Source of the DNA: JBBQAA01 sp038276395
Lineage (GTDB): Bacteria > Actinomycetota > Thermoleophilia > Solirubrobacterales > Solirubrobacteraceae
NCBI GenBank assembly: GCA_038276395.1
Contig: JBBQAA010000020.1
Span: 35,158 to 99,157, forward strand
Direction of reading: 5' to 3'
DNA: 64,000 nt
Positions 50,398 to 58,742 of the stretch are shown here, one piece after another. Below the pieces are notes generated by a model. It did no database searches. It saw nothing but the letters and a program-made list of their open reading frames with translations, and was not told the origin of the DNA. The first letter of the stretch is position 1, and each line of letters starts with the position of its first letter. The translations under genes were made by a program, and so were the position numbers.

Positions 50398-52149
50398 ATG
50401 AGCCTCGCGCCTCCCGGTCCCGCCGCCCCCGGCACCGAGCCCGCCGTGCGCGGGCTGACCCCGCCCACGCGGCGCGGGCGCTCCTCGCGCATGCTCGGCC
50501 AGATCGTCGTCGGCCTCGGCCTCGCGACCGAGGAGCAGGTGGAGGACGCCTTGGCCCACGCGCGCGCGGAGCGCAAGCTCATCGGCCGCGCGCTCGTCGA
50601 CCTCGGCGTGCTCGACCCCGACGGCCTCTCCCGCGCCGTGGCCGAGCGCTTCGGCATCGATCACGTGAACCTCACCGAGTTCGCCGTCGATCCCTCCGCC
50701 ACGAACCTCGTCACGCCCGCCGCCGCCCGTCGCTACGGCGCGCTGCCGATCGGCTGGTCCGAGAACAAGACGCTCCTGGTGGCCATGGCCGATCCGGCCA
50801 ACATCGTCGCCATCGACGACATCGGGATGATGACGGGCCACGACGTCCGCCCCGTCATCGTCGCGCGCGAGGACCTCGAGCCGCTCCTGGCCAAGCTGAC
50901 GCGCCTGGACCACGCCGTCGAGACGGCGAGCGAGGAGGACGACGGCGACGCCACCGAGGAGGTCGCGGGGCCGATCGCCATCGGCGAGGACGAGGCCCCG
51001 GTCATCAAGCTCGTCAACTCGATCGTCGCCCAGGCCGTCGAGCAGGGCGCCTCGGACATCCACTTCTCCCCGCACCTCGGGGACATGCGCGTGCAGTACC
51101 GCATAGACGGCGTGCTCGGCGACGGGGTGACGATCCCGCGCCGCCTGCGCAACGGGCTCGTCTCGCGCGTGAAGATCATGGCCGAGCTCGACATCGCCGA
51201 GCGCCGGGCCCCGCAGGACGGCCGCTTCGGGCTGACCGTCGAGGGCAAGCCGATCGACGTCCGCGTCGTCACGCTCCCGCTCGTCGGCGGCGAGTCGGTC
51301 GTCATGCGGATCCTCGACCGCACCGGCACCCGGATGGGCCTCGAGCAGCTCGGCATGCTGACCGAGGAGGAGCGGCGCTTCGACAAGGCCTTCCGCCAGG
51401 CCTACGGCGCCGTCCTCGTCACCGGGCCGACCGGCTCGGGCAAGACCACGAGCCTCTACGCGGCGCTCAACGAGCTGAACACGAACGAGCGCTCGATCGT
51501 GACGATCGAGGACCCCGTCGAGTACCGGATCGACGGCCTGCGCCAGATGCAGATCAACCCCAAGGCCGGGGTGACCTTCGCCAAGGGCCTGCGCTCGATG
51601 ATGCGCGCCGACCCGGATGTCGTCATGGTCGGGGAGATCCGCGACCGAGAGACCGCGCAGATCGCTATCGAGGCGGCGCTCACCGGCCATCTCGTGCTCT
51701 CCACCCTGCACACCAACGACGCTCCGACGGCGATCACGCGCCTCGTGGAGATGGGGGTCGAGCCCTTCCTCGTCGCCTCGGCCATCGACTGCGTCGTGGC
51801 CCAGCGCCTCGCGCGTCGCCTGTGCCCCAACTGCAAGCGCCCGCGGCGCTTCTCCGCTGAGGTCATGCGCGAGTCGGGCTTTCACACCGCGGGCGACGTC
51901 GAGGTCTTCGAGCCCGTGGGCTGCTCGCGCTGCTCGCACACGGGCTACCGGGGCCGGATCGGGATGTACGAGGTCATGACCATCTCCGAGGAGATCCGCT
52001 CGATGGCGCTGGCCCGCGACACGGCGACGAACATCGGCGAGGCCGCGGCGCGGGCGGGGATGCGGCGGCTGCGGGACGACGGCCTGGCCAAGGTGCTGCG
52101 CGGCGAGACCTCCCTGGCCGAGGTCGCCCGCGTGAGCGGCACGAACTAG
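50398..52149 (+). CDS. pilB: Type IV pilus assembly ATPase PilB/GspE
   Basis: PilB powers pilin polymerisation at the inner membrane. The 583-aa sequence has an N-terminal MshE-type domain (GQIVVGLGLATEEQVEDALA; ALVDLGVLDPDGLSRAVAER), which in other bacteria binds c-di-GMP. The core shows Walker A GPTGSGKT at 343-350, Asp box VTIEDPVEYR, Walker B VVMVGEIRDRETA, and the His box HLVLSTLHTND. A zinc tetracysteine (CPNC at 476-479, CSRC at 509-512) is complete. No pilC, pilM or prepilin peptidase gene is beside it. The only pilin in the window, at 23366, is broken. Confidence 0.93.
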   Translation: MSLAPPGPAAPGTEPAVRGLTPPTRRGRSSRMLGQIVVGLGLATEEQVEDALAHARAERKLIGRALVDLGVLDPDGLSRAVAERFGIDHVNLTEFAVDPSATNLVTPAAARRYGALPIGWSENKTLLVAMADPANIVAIDDIGMMTGHDVRPVIVAREDLEPLLAKLTRLDHAVETASEEDDGDATEEVAGPIAIGEDEAPVIKLVNSIVAQAVEQGASDIHFSPHLGDMRVQYRIDGVLGDGVTIPRRLRNGLVSRVKIMAELDIAERRAPQDGRFGLTVEGKPIDVRVVTLPLVGGESVVMRILDRTGTRMGLEQLGMLTEEERRFDKAFRQAYGAVLVTGPTGSGKTTSLYAALNELNTNERSIVTIEDPVEYRIDGLRQMQINPKAGVTFAKGLRSMMRADPDVVMVGEIRDRETAQIAIEAALTGHLVLSTLHTNDAPTAITRLVEMGVEPFLVASAIDCVVAQRLARRLCPNCKRPRRFSAEVMRESGFHTAGDVEVFEPVGCSRCSHTGYRGRIGMYEVMTISEEIRSMALARDTATNIGEAAARAGMRRLRDDGLAKVLRGETSLAEVARVSGTN

Positions 52150-52300
52150 AGCCGGGGCGGCCACGCGTTCACCCGGTGGCTCTGCTAGCTTGCGCGGCGT
52201 TCGGCCGGGGCTTCCGGGCGAAATTGAAGGTGCAGGCGCTCGCGAACATGGATTCATCCTCCCGCAGAACGCAGCCAGCGACGCGTGGGGGAGATGACAC
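52150..52300 (+). promoter_or_regulatory. 5' region of the cold-shock gene
   Basis: This 151-bp gap between pilB and the csp gene holds TAGCTT at 52186 and a TTGAAG at 52224-52229 with ATGGAT 18 bp on (52248-52253), both possible promoter parts. The long leader and GGGGAG 8 bp before the GTG fit a cold-shock mRNA 5' UTR. No thermosensor fold can be proven by eye. Confidence 0.3.
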
Positions 52301-52504
52301 GTGGCTACCGGAACCGTGAAGTGGTTCAGCGACGAGAAGGGCTTCGGCTTCATCACGCCCGATGAGGGCAGCCGGGACCTGTTCGTCCATCACAGCGGCA
52401 TCAATTCCGACGGATACCGCACCCTCGCCGAGGGCGCGAAGGTCTCCTACGAGGAGGAGGCCGGGCCCAAGGGCCCGAAGGCCGTCAACGTCGCGAAGCT
52501 CTAG
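52301..52504 (+). CDS. Cold-shock protein (CspA family)
   Basis: This 67-aa protein is the classical OB-fold RNA chaperone. RNP1 KGFGFIT and RNP2 LFVHHSG are present, with the start MATGTVKWFSDEKGFGFITP and the end GPKAVNVAKL. It binds single-stranded RNA or DNA and melts structured mRNA during cold or growth shifts. The start is GTG 52301 with GGGGAG 8 bp upstream. A perfect GC hairpin follows at 52514-52534. Confidence 0.95.
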   Translation: MATGTVKWFSDEKGFGFITPDEGSRDLFVHHSGINSDGYRTLAEGAKVSYEEEAGPKGPKAVNVAKL

Positions 52505-52513
52505 CTTCGCGAC

Positions 52514-52534
52514 GCCCGGGCCGCTCGCCCGGGC
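52514..52534 (+). terminator. Perfect hairpin after the cold-shock gene
   Basis: GCCCGGGC (52514-52521), 5-nt loop, GCCCGGGC (52527-52534), 10 bp after the stop. No T-tract. Confidence 0.55.
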
Positions 52535-52553
52535 TGGACCGCCGTGCGCTTCC

Positions 52554-52578
52554 GAGGGCCGCCGTCAGGGCGGCCCTC
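52554..52578 (-). terminator. Perfect 10-bp hairpin after the acidic-protein genes
   Basis: GAGGGCCGCC (52554-52563) pairs with GGCGGCCCTC (52569-52578). It lies 7 bp past the stop of the minus-strand gene at 52585, back to back with the cold-shock hairpin. Confidence 0.55.
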
Positions 52579-52584
52579 GACCCG

Positions 52585-52830
52585 TCAGGCCTCGGGCTCG
52601 GGGTCGGGCTCCCGCTCGGCCTCGGGCTCGACGTCCTCCCGGCGCTTGACGACGGGCCCGTCCTCGGGCTCGGCCTCGGCGCCCGGGACTCCCTCGTCGG
52701 CCTGCTTCTGCTCCCAGTCCGCGCGCACGGCGCGTGTGTCCTCGCCGAGCTCGTCGCCGGCCTCCTCCATCTCGCCCGCCTCGCGCTCCAGCTCGTCGTG
52801 CAGCTTCCGGTGATCCTCGGGGTCGCTCAT
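52585..52830 (-). CDS. Small acidic hypothetical protein
   Basis: This 81-aa protein (MSDPEDHRKLHDELEREAGE onward) is very acidic, with a helical N-terminal half and a Glu/Pro tail. It shares an ATGA overlap with the preceding gene at 52830. I know similar short, unnamed proteins in actinobacterial genomes. No function can be assigned. Probably cytosolic and co-transcribed with the two other small genes. Confidence 0.6.
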   Translation of the reverse strand: MSDPEDHRKLHDELEREAGEMEEAGDELGEDTRAVRADWEQKQADEGVPGAEAEPEDGPVVKRREDVEPEAEREPDPEPEA

Positions 52831-53030
52831 CAGGTCCTCTCGTCCGCTTGCTCTGCCTCTTCCCGCTCGGCCAGGCGGGCCCGAAGGTAGTCGGCCTTCT
52901 CGGCCCGGCGGTCGTGGACGGCCGCCTCGTCGGGATCCTGCGCCGTGCCGGCCGCCGTGTGCTCGCTCTCCGCGCGGCGGGCCTGCGTGAGCCGGAGCTC
53001 CTCCGTCGTCGGCTCGGGCTGACCCTCCAC
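52830..53030 (-). CDS. Small charged hypothetical protein
   Basis: This 66-aa protein (MEGQPEPTTEELRLTQARRA onward) is rich in Glu, Arg and Ala, likely helical (KADYLRARLAEREEAEQADE). Its stop overlaps the start of the 52585 gene. The upstream gene at 53039 ends 8 bp away. No family recognised; it is supported by the overlap, strand, and codon bias. Confidence 0.55.
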   Translation of the reverse strand: MEGQPEPTTEELRLTQARRAESEHTAAGTAQDPDEAAVHDRRAEKADYLRARLAEREEAEQADERT

Positions 53031-53038
53031 GCCGGTCT

Positions 53039-53341
53039 TCAGCGGCCCTCGAGCTCGCTCGACCGCTCGGAGTCGGCCTCGCCGTAGGTCGCGCCGGGGT
53101 CCTCCTCCGGCGCGCCCTGGTCGTGCAGGGGCACGCGGCCGGACTGCTGGTCGCCGTGGCTCGCGTGCTCGACGAGGTCCTGCTCGGCCAGCTCGAAGCC
53201 CTCGGCCTCGCCGCCGCCGCCTTCGCTCACCGGGCGGTCGGCGGCACCGAGGTCCTCGTCGCCCGCCACCCCGCCGATCGCCCCGGCGTCTTGGGCCGCG
53301 GCCTCCTCTTCCTCGCGCTCGAAGGCGTCGTCTCGTTCCAT
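53039..53341 (-). CDS. Small acidic, disordered hypothetical protein
   Basis: This 100-aa protein starts MERDDAFEREEEEAAAQDAG. It is rich in Asp, Glu, Gly, Gln and Ala with no hydrophobic core, so it is likely disordered. It is the first of three small genes on the minus strand, 22 bp downstream of the LysM/lytic transglycosylase gene. A stress or desiccation role would fit its composition, but nothing else shows it. Confidence 0.5.
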   Translation of the reverse strand: MERDDAFEREEEEAAAQDAGAIGGVAGDEDLGAADRPVSEGGGGEAEGFELAEQDLVEHASHGDQQSGRVPLHDQGAPEEDPGATYGEADSERSSELEGR

Positions 53342-53363
53342 GCGGGGGAACGTGCCCGTGCGA

Positions 53364-54335
53364 TCAGCCTCCGAAACGGTGCTGCAGGGCGAGGACGTTG
53401 GCGACGTAGCGCTTCGTGTCCTCGAACATGCCGCGGCTGCGGACGGAGGCCAGGCCCTGGTAGTAGCCGGCCACGGCCTCGGGCACGTTGCCGCCGGTCT
53501 CGCGCAGAAGGCGGTTCAGGTAGATCGAGCCGGCGCGGACGTTGTCCGTGGCCGAGGACGGGTCGAGCGGGCCCGAGCCCGTCTGCTGCAGCCAGGTCCA
53601 CGTGCCGGGCATGATCTGCATGATCCCCCGGGCGCTGGTCGAGGAGATCGTCCCGTTGTTGAAGCCCGACTCCTCGTAGCCGACAGCGGCGGCGAGGGAG
53701 GCGGGCACGCCGTTGGCGGCGGCGATCGAGCCCACCTGGGAGGACGTCATCCGCGTGGGCGTGGCGTAGGGCGCGGCCTGCGGCGCGGCGGGTACCGGAT
53801 TCGCCGGCACCGGCGCGCCCGTCGAGGAGGCGGCGATCGGAGAGCCGGAGGGCAGCTTCAGCGAGGTGCCCGAGATGAGGAACGCCGCGGGGGAGAGGCC
53901 GTTCATGGCCGCGACTTGGCGCAGCGGCACGCCCGAGCGCACGGCCAGCCCGGAGAGCGTGTCGCCGGCCCGCACGGTGTAGGCGCCCTGGGGGGCGGGA
54001 GCGCCGGCGCTCGCGCCGGTGCTCTCCGCGGCCTCCTCCGAGACGGCGGGCGTGCTCGTCAGCGGCGAGTGGGGCACGACCCCCGCGCGCTCGAGCGCCA
54101 CGGTGCCCTCGCCGACGCTCGGGATCATCACGGTCGAGCCGAGGATGACGTTCGAGTTCTCCGACAGGCCGTTGAACGCGGCGATCGTGCGCGTCGTGAA
54201 GTTGTTGGCCGCGGCGATCGTCCACAGCGTCTCGCCGGGCGCCACGGCGTGGGGCACGGCGGCGCGGGCGGCCGGGGCGGCGGCGAGGCCGAGGAGGAGG
54301 GCGGGCAGGATGAGGATGTTGGGCGGTCGACGCAC
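53364..54335 (-). CDS. Secreted LysM-domain lytic transglycosylase
   Basis: This 323-aa protein starts at GTG 54335 with a signal peptide (ILILPALLLGLAAAPAARAA). Two LysM domains follow (HAVAPGETLWTIAAANNFTT; YTVRAGDTLSGLAVRSGVPL), binding peptidoglycan. After a Pro/Ala linker comes an SLT goose-lysozyme-like domain with catalytic Glu in LAAAVGYEESGFNNG, then SARGIMQIMPGTW and AVAGYYQGL. It cleaves glycan strands with 1,6-anhydro formation. The start is chosen by the signal peptide. The divergent response-regulator gene starts 75 bp away. Confidence 0.9.
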   Translation of the reverse strand: MRRPPNILILPALLLGLAAAPAARAAVPHAVAPGETLWTIAAANNFTTRTIAAFNGLSENSNVILGSTVMIPSVGEGTVALERAGVVPHSPLTSTPAVSEEAAESTGASAGAPAPQGAYTVRAGDTLSGLAVRSGVPLRQVAAMNGLSPAAFLISGTSLKLPSGSPIAASSTGAPVPANPVPAAPQAAPYATPTRMTSSQVGSIAAANGVPASLAAAVGYEESGFNNGTISSTSARGIMQIMPGTWTWLQQTGSGPLDPSSATDNVRAGSIYLNRLLRETGGNVPEAVAGYYQGLASVRSRGMFEDTKRYVANVLALQHRFGG

Positions 54336-54394
54336 GAGAAGGAGGTGTACCTGCGCTCGTCCGCCGACCCTGCAACGCAGGCCCCGGCTTCTCG

Positions 54395-54400
54395 TAGACT
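54395..54400 (+). promoter_or_regulatory. -10 box of the response-regulator operon
   Basis: TAGACT 10 bp before ATG 54411. It would give a leader of 2-4 nt or none. No clear -35 element was found. Confidence 0.4.
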
Positions 54401-54410
54401 CGGCAGCCGG

Positions 54411-55082
54411 ATGCGCATCCTGGTCGTGGAGGACGAGGCCGCAATCGCGGACTTCGTCCAGCGCGGCCTCCAGGCTGAAGGCCATGCGGTGCGCTGCGCG
54501 GCCGACGGGGAGGAGGGTGAGCGCCGCGCGCTCGGGGAGGACGTCGACCTCGTCATCCTCGACGTGATGCTGCCTGGGCGGGACGGCTTCAGCGTGCTCT
54601 CGGCGATCCGCGAGGAGAAGCCGGGGCTGCCCGTCATCATGCTGAGCGCCCGCGCCGGCGTCGAGGACCGCGTGACCGGCCTCGACCTCGGGGCCACGGA
54701 CTACGTGACCAAGCCGTTCTCCTTCGACGAGCTGGCCGCGCGGGTCCGCGCGCACCTGCGCACGCCGAACCAGCGCGACGCGACGACGCTCGAGGCGGCG
54801 GGCATCCGGCTCGACCTGCTCTCGCGCAAGGTCGAGCGGGAGGGCGTGCCCGTGCACCTCTCCGCCAAGGAGTTCGAGCTCCTGGCCTACTTCCTGCGCA
54901 ACCCGGGGCGCGCGCTCTCGCGCCAGCAGATCCTCTCGGCCGTGTGGGGCTATGACTTCGACCCGGGGACGAACGTCGTCGAGGTCTACATCCGCTACCT
55001 GCGCCGCAAGCTCGCCCTGCCCGACGATCCCGCCCCGATCGAGACGATCCGCTCGGTCGGCTACTGCCTGCGCCCTCGATGA
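54411..55082 (+). CDS. OmpR/PhoB-family response regulator
   Basis: This 223-aa protein starts at ATG 54411. The receiver domain shows acidic residues near the start (VVEDEA), the phosphorylation site D51 in VILDVMLPG, the switch Ser in IMLSARAG and Lys in VTKPFSFDELAARV. A winged-helix DNA-binding domain of PhoB type follows (HLSAKEFELLAYFLRNPGRA; NVVEVYIRYLRRKLAL). Its stop overlaps the histidine-kinase start by 4 bp, so they form a two-component pair. The target genes cannot be told. Confidence 0.95.
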   Translation: MRILVVEDEAAIADFVQRGLQAEGHAVRCAADGEEGERRALGEDVDLVILDVMLPGRDGFSVLSAIREEKPGLPVIMLSARAGVEDRVTGLDLGATDYVTKPFSFDELAARVRAHLRTPNQRDATTLEAAGIRLDLLSRKVEREGVPVHLSAKEFELLAYFLRNPGRALSRQQILSAVWGYDFDPGTNVVEVYIRYLRRKLALPDDPAPIETIRSVGYCLRPR

Positions 55083-56557
55083 CCCTCCGCGTCCGGCTCA
55101 CGGTCCTCCTGGCGGTGACCCTCGCCGTCGCGCTCGGCGGGGTCTTCGCCGCCACCTACCGGGGCACGGGCAACGACGTCCGCGCCCAGATCGACCGCGA
55201 CCTGCGCCAGGACGAGACGACGCTCGACCTGCAGGGGATCCCGCTCGACGCGGCCAAGCCCCGGGCCGTCGCCGCCGCGGTGCGGAAGTACGTCGGGCTG
55301 CAGCCGTCCTTTGGGCGCGACGCCCGCCTCTACATCGTGCGCGTGCGGCGCGGGCCGGTCGTCACCAACGAGCCGGAGCTGGTCGGGCTCGCCGCGCCCT
55401 TCGGGCCGCGGCCGAAGCCCGCCGTGCGGCGCAAGCGGGCCGAGCAGGGACGGGAGCTGCGCACGGCCCGGGTCGGTTACACCACCCACGCGACCGCGGT
55501 TGGGACGGTGCGGCTGCTCGTGGCCCCGCTCCGGCGCGACGGGCGCACGGTGGCCTACGTCGGGATCGGGGAGCCGCTCTCCGCCGTCGACCAGGCCCGC
55601 GCCGGGGTGGCGCGGACCTTCGGCTTCGTGGGCGCCATCGCGCTCGTCTTCGCCATCGCCGCCGCCTACCTCATCGCCTCGGGCACCTCGCGGCCGCTGC
55701 GCCGGATGGCGCGCACCGCCGCCGCCGTCGACGGCGGCGACCTCTCCCACCGCATGCGCCCCCGCGGGCGGGCGCGGCGGGACGAGGTCCGCGTTCTCGC
55801 CGACGCGTTCGATCGCATGCTCGACCGCTTGGAGGACGCCTTTCGCCGCCAGCGCGGGTTCGTCTCCGACGCCTCGCACGAGCTGCGCACGCCGCTGACG
55901 GTGATCCGCGGCCAGCTCGAGGTCCTCGCCCGGCAGCGGGCGGTGTCGGTGGAGGACGTCCGCCGGGTGGAGGGCCTCGTGCGCATGGAGATCGTGCGGA
56001 TGGAGCGTCTCGTCGACGAGCTGCTCCTGCTCGCCCGCGCCGACGAGGGCGCGCTCCTGCAGCTCGAGCGGGTCGAGCTCGACCCGTGGGCCGAGGAGCT
56101 GTGGGACGGCCTGTCGCTGATCGCCCCCCGCGACTTCCGCCTCGGCCCGCTGCCCGGCGGCGCGCTGCTCGCCGACCCGGACCGCATCGGCCAGGTCGTG
56201 GCCAACCTCGTGCGCAACGCCGTCGAGCACACGGGGGAGGGAGGTCTCGTGCGGCTGACCGTCCGGGCCGCGGGCCCCGGGGAGCTCGAGCTGGCGGTCG
56301 AGGACGACGGTCCCGGCATCCCGTCCGCGCACCGCGATCGTATCTTCGACCGCTTCCACCGCACCGACGAGGGCCGCGCCCGCAAGCAGGGCGGCGCCGG
56401 GCTCGGCCTCGCCATCGCGCGGGCGGTCATCACCGCCCACGGCGGGACGATCTGGGCGGGCGAGTCGCCCGAGGGCGGCGCGCGCGTGGCCTTCCGCCTG
56501 CCGGGCTGGAGCGCGGCCGCGCCGCGGGAGGCGCGCCGACCGCCGGTCCGAGCCTGA
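55079..56557 (+). CDS. Sensor histidine kinase
   Basis: This 492-aa kinase has two membrane helices (LTVLLAVTLAVALGGVFAAT and FGFVGAIALVFAIAAAYLIA) around an extracytoplasmic sensor of about 140 aa. A HAMP domain follows (TSRPLRRMARTAAAVDGGDL), then the phosphoacceptor H267 in SDASHELRTPLTVI and HATPase boxes LVRNAVEHT, VEDDGPGIP, FHRTDEG and GAGLGLAIARAVITAHGG. It phosphorylates the adjacent regulator. ATG 55079 overlaps that gene's stop. The sensor domain is basic and shows no known ligand motif. Confidence 0.95.
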   Translation: MTLRVRLTVLLAVTLAVALGGVFAATYRGTGNDVRAQIDRDLRQDETTLDLQGIPLDAAKPRAVAAAVRKYVGLQPSFGRDARLYIVRVRRGPVVTNEPELVGLAAPFGPRPKPAVRRKRAEQGRELRTARVGYTTHATAVGTVRLLVAPLRRDGRTVAYVGIGEPLSAVDQARAGVARTFGFVGAIALVFAIAAAYLIASGTSRPLRRMARTAAAVDGGDLSHRMRPRGRARRDEVRVLADAFDRMLDRLEDAFRRQRGFVSDASHELRTPLTVIRGQLEVLARQRAVSVEDVRRVEGLVRMEIVRMERLVDELLLLARADEGALLQLERVELDPWAEELWDGLSLIAPRDFRLGPLPGGALLADPDRIGQVVANLVRNAVEHTGEGGLVRLTVRAAGPGELELAVEDDGPGIPSAHRDRIFDRFHRTDEGRARKQGGAGLGLAIARAVITAHGGTIWAGESPEGGARVAFRLPGWSAAAPREARRPPVRA

Positions 56558-56583
56558 GCGGGGTCTGACCCTCTCAGGGTTCG

Positions 56584-56925
56584 TCAGTGGTCGGCGACCT
56601 CGCCCGTGAACGGCAGTCCCGCCGCGACCCCGGCCGCGGCGCCGCCCGTGAGGTTGTGGGCGTCCCACCCGGCGGCGCGAAAGGCGCGCGTGGCCATGGC
56701 CGAGCGCGCGCCGAGCCGGCACTGGAAGACGACCGGCCGGTCGCGGGGGATCGTCTCCGCGTGCGAGGCGAGGCGCTCGAGCTCGATGTGGCGGGAGCCC
56801 TCGATCCTTCCCGCCTCGCGCTCGTAGGGCTCGCGCACGTCGATCAGCTCGGCCTCGCCGCGCGCCAGCCGCGCGGCGACCTCGGCCGGGGACCAGTCCT
56901 CCTCCGGGCGGGCGAAGGCGCTCAC
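56584..56925 (-). CDS. Rhodanese-like sulfurtransferase
   Basis: This 113-aa single-domain rhodanese has the active-site loop VFQCRLGARS with the persulfide Cys, and the DVREPYEREAGRIEGSRHI start. It could donate sulfane sulfur or bind metabolites. GTG 56925 overlaps the stop of the carboxyltransferase gene upstream by 4 bp, so the two are translationally coupled. The reason for the pairing is unknown. Length is normal for a single-domain member. Confidence 0.9.
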   Translation of the reverse strand: MSAFARPEEDWSPAEVAARLARGEAELIDVREPYEREAGRIEGSRHIELERLASHAETIPRDRPVVFQCRLGARSAMATRAFRAAGWDAHNLTGGAAAGVAAGLPFTGEVADH

Positions 56926-58487
56926 GGCCGCAGCCCCCGGGTCTTCGGGCCGCCGGCGGGGATCTCCTGGGCCACGAGCTCGTGCGCCCGCGCCGCCCAG
57001 TCGCACAGCCGCGGCCGGGTCTCCCGCGGGTCGATGACGTCCTCGACCCCGAAGCGCTCGGCCGTGCGGAAGGGGGAGCGGACGGCGTCCAGGCGCGCGG
57101 CGATCTCGGCCCGGCGGGCCGCCGGGTCCTCCGCGGCCTCGAGCTCGCGCCGGTAGGCGGCCTCGAGGCCTCCGGCGATGGGCAGCGATCCCCAGTCCCC
57201 CGACGGCCAGGCCACCCGGAGGTTCAGCCGGTGGTGGGGCGCGTGGGCGGCGCCGGCGATTCCGTAGACCTTGCGCACGAGCACGGCCGCCCACGGTACG
57301 GAGGAGCCGTAGACGGCGGCCAGGGCGCGGGCGCCGCGGCGCATCGTGTTCGCCTTCTCGGCCTCGATGCCGATGACGAAGCCGGGCTGGTCGACGAGGT
57401 TCACGACCGGCAGGCGGAACTGGTCGCAGAGGTCCACGAAGCGCACGAGCTTGTCGGCCGCGTCGCCCGTCAGCCCGCCCCCGTAGAGCTTCGGGTTCGA
57501 GGCGAGGACGCCGACCGGCCGCCCGCCGAGGCGCGCGAGCGCCGTGTGCAGCGAGCCTCCGTGGCGGGCACCGAGCTCGAAGACCGAGCCCTCATCGAAG
57601 ACCCCCGTGAGGATCCGCCGGGCGTCGTAGGGCTGCCGCGCCTCGCGCGGGACGAGCGTCGCGAGCTCCTCCTCGCGGCGGTCGGGCGGGTCGCCGGAGC
57701 CCGTCACCGGCGGCGCCTCCCACACGCTCCCGGGCAGGTAGGAGAGAAAGCGCCGGATCTGGGCGAAGGCGTCCTCTTCGCTCTCGGCCTCGTTGTCGAT
57801 CGCGCCCGCCCGGGCCTGCAGGCGCGTCCCGCCGAGCTCCTCCTTGGTCGGCGCCGCGCCCGGCATCGCCGCGGCCACGACGGGCGGCCCGGCGACGAAG
57901 AGCTGCGCGAGACCCCTGACCGCGACGGAGAAGTGCGAGGCGACGACGCGAGCGAAACCGAGCCCGGCCACGGGGCCGAGCGCGGTGGCGCACACCGGCA
58001 CGCGCGAGAGGTTGGCCACGGCGAGCTCCCAGCCCGGCACGACGGGGACGTAGGTGAAGCCCATCTGCTCGAGAGACTTGACGCTGCCGCCGCCGCCGGT
58101 GCCGTCGACGAGGCGCACGAGCGGGATCCGTCCGTCGTGGGCCATCCGCTCGGCGTGGACCATCTTCTGCCAGATGGCCGCGTCGGCCGCCCCGCCGCGC
58201 ACGGTGAAGTCGTCGGCCTCGATGACCGCGCGACGACCGTCCAGCCGCGCCTCCCCGGCCACGAGGTTAGCCGGCGTGAAGCCCGCGAGCTCGGTTCCCT
58301 CGTACTCGCCCGCGCCTGCGAGGCCGCCGATCTCGCGGAACGTGCCCGGGTCGGCGAGCGTCTCGACGCGCTCTCGGACGGTCATCCGGCCGCTCGCCCG
58401 TTGGCGCTCGACCCGCTCCGGGCCGCCCATCGCGGCGGCCAGCGCGCGGCGACGCTGAAGCTCCTCGAGCTCGGGCTCCCAGCTCAC
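56922..58487 (-). CDS. Acyl-CoA carboxylase carboxyltransferase subunit, second copy
   Basis: This 521-aa carboxyltransferase resembles the propionyl/acetyl-CoA carboxylase beta family but differs from the copy at 38473. Visible regions are RASGRMTVRERVETLADPGTF, LVRLVDGTGGGGSVKSLEQM, NLVDQPGFVIGIEAEKANTM, RKVYGIAGAAHAPHHRLNLR and WPSGDWGSLPIAGGLEAAYR. The GSLPIAGG segment replaces the usual GAEGAV oxyanion site, so substrate use may be unusual. The starting ATG is at 58487. It is coupled to the rhodanese gene. It lacks an adjacent biotin carboxylase. Confidence 0.87.
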   Translation of the reverse strand: MSWEPELEELQRRRALAAAMGGPERVERQRASGRMTVRERVETLADPGTFREIGGLAGAGEYEGTELAGFTPANLVAGEARLDGRRAVIEADDFTVRGGAADAAIWQKMVHAERMAHDGRIPLVRLVDGTGGGGSVKSLEQMGFTYVPVVPGWELAVANLSRVPVCATALGPVAGLGFARVVASHFSVAVRGLAQLFVAGPPVVAAAMPGAAPTKEELGGTRLQARAGAIDNEAESEEDAFAQIRRFLSYLPGSVWEAPPVTGSGDPPDRREEELATLVPREARQPYDARRILTGVFDEGSVFELGARHGGSLHTALARLGGRPVGVLASNPKLYGGGLTGDAADKLVRFVDLCDQFRLPVVNLVDQPGFVIGIEAEKANTMRRGARALAAVYGSSVPWAAVLVRKVYGIAGAAHAPHHRLNLRVAWPSGDWGSLPIAGGLEAAYRRELEAAEDPAARRAEIAARLDAVRSPFRTAERFGVEDVIDPRETRPRLCDWAARAHELVAQEIPAGGPKTRGLRP

Positions 58488-58582
58488 GCGGCGAGCATAC
58501 GCGAGCCCTGCAGAACGCCGACCACCGTCACGCGCTGCGCGTCGTGAACTGCTACCCTGCCGGATCGATTCATAAACACCTG

Positions 58583-58737
58583 CCGAGTCCCGGGTCGCCG
58601 AACGGCCTGGGAACGGGGGACCCAGTTGGCCGGATCACCAGGTCCGGTCTGGGGCGAATCGCCGGGACATCCGGCGTAGCGCTGCTCTTTCTGCGCGAGC
58701 CCGTCAGCTAACCCCGTAGGCGCCCGAAAGAGAGGAT
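58583..58737 (+). ncRNA. c-di-AMP riboswitch (ydaO/yuaA class)
   Basis: Conserved blocks of this riboswitch are present in order: GCCGAAC at 58597-58603; ACGGGGGACCCAG at 58613-58625; GGGGCGAATC at about 58657-58666; CCCGTCAGCTAACCCCGTAG at 58700-58719; GCGCCCGAAAGAGAGG from 58720. They match the Rfam class from memory. The GAAAGAGAGG end is also the ribosome site of the gene at 58743, so ligand binding could control translation or transcription read-through. In actinobacteria this class often precedes cell-wall hydrolase genes. Exact ends are approximate. Confidence 0.88.
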
Positions 58738-58742
58738 TCGTC

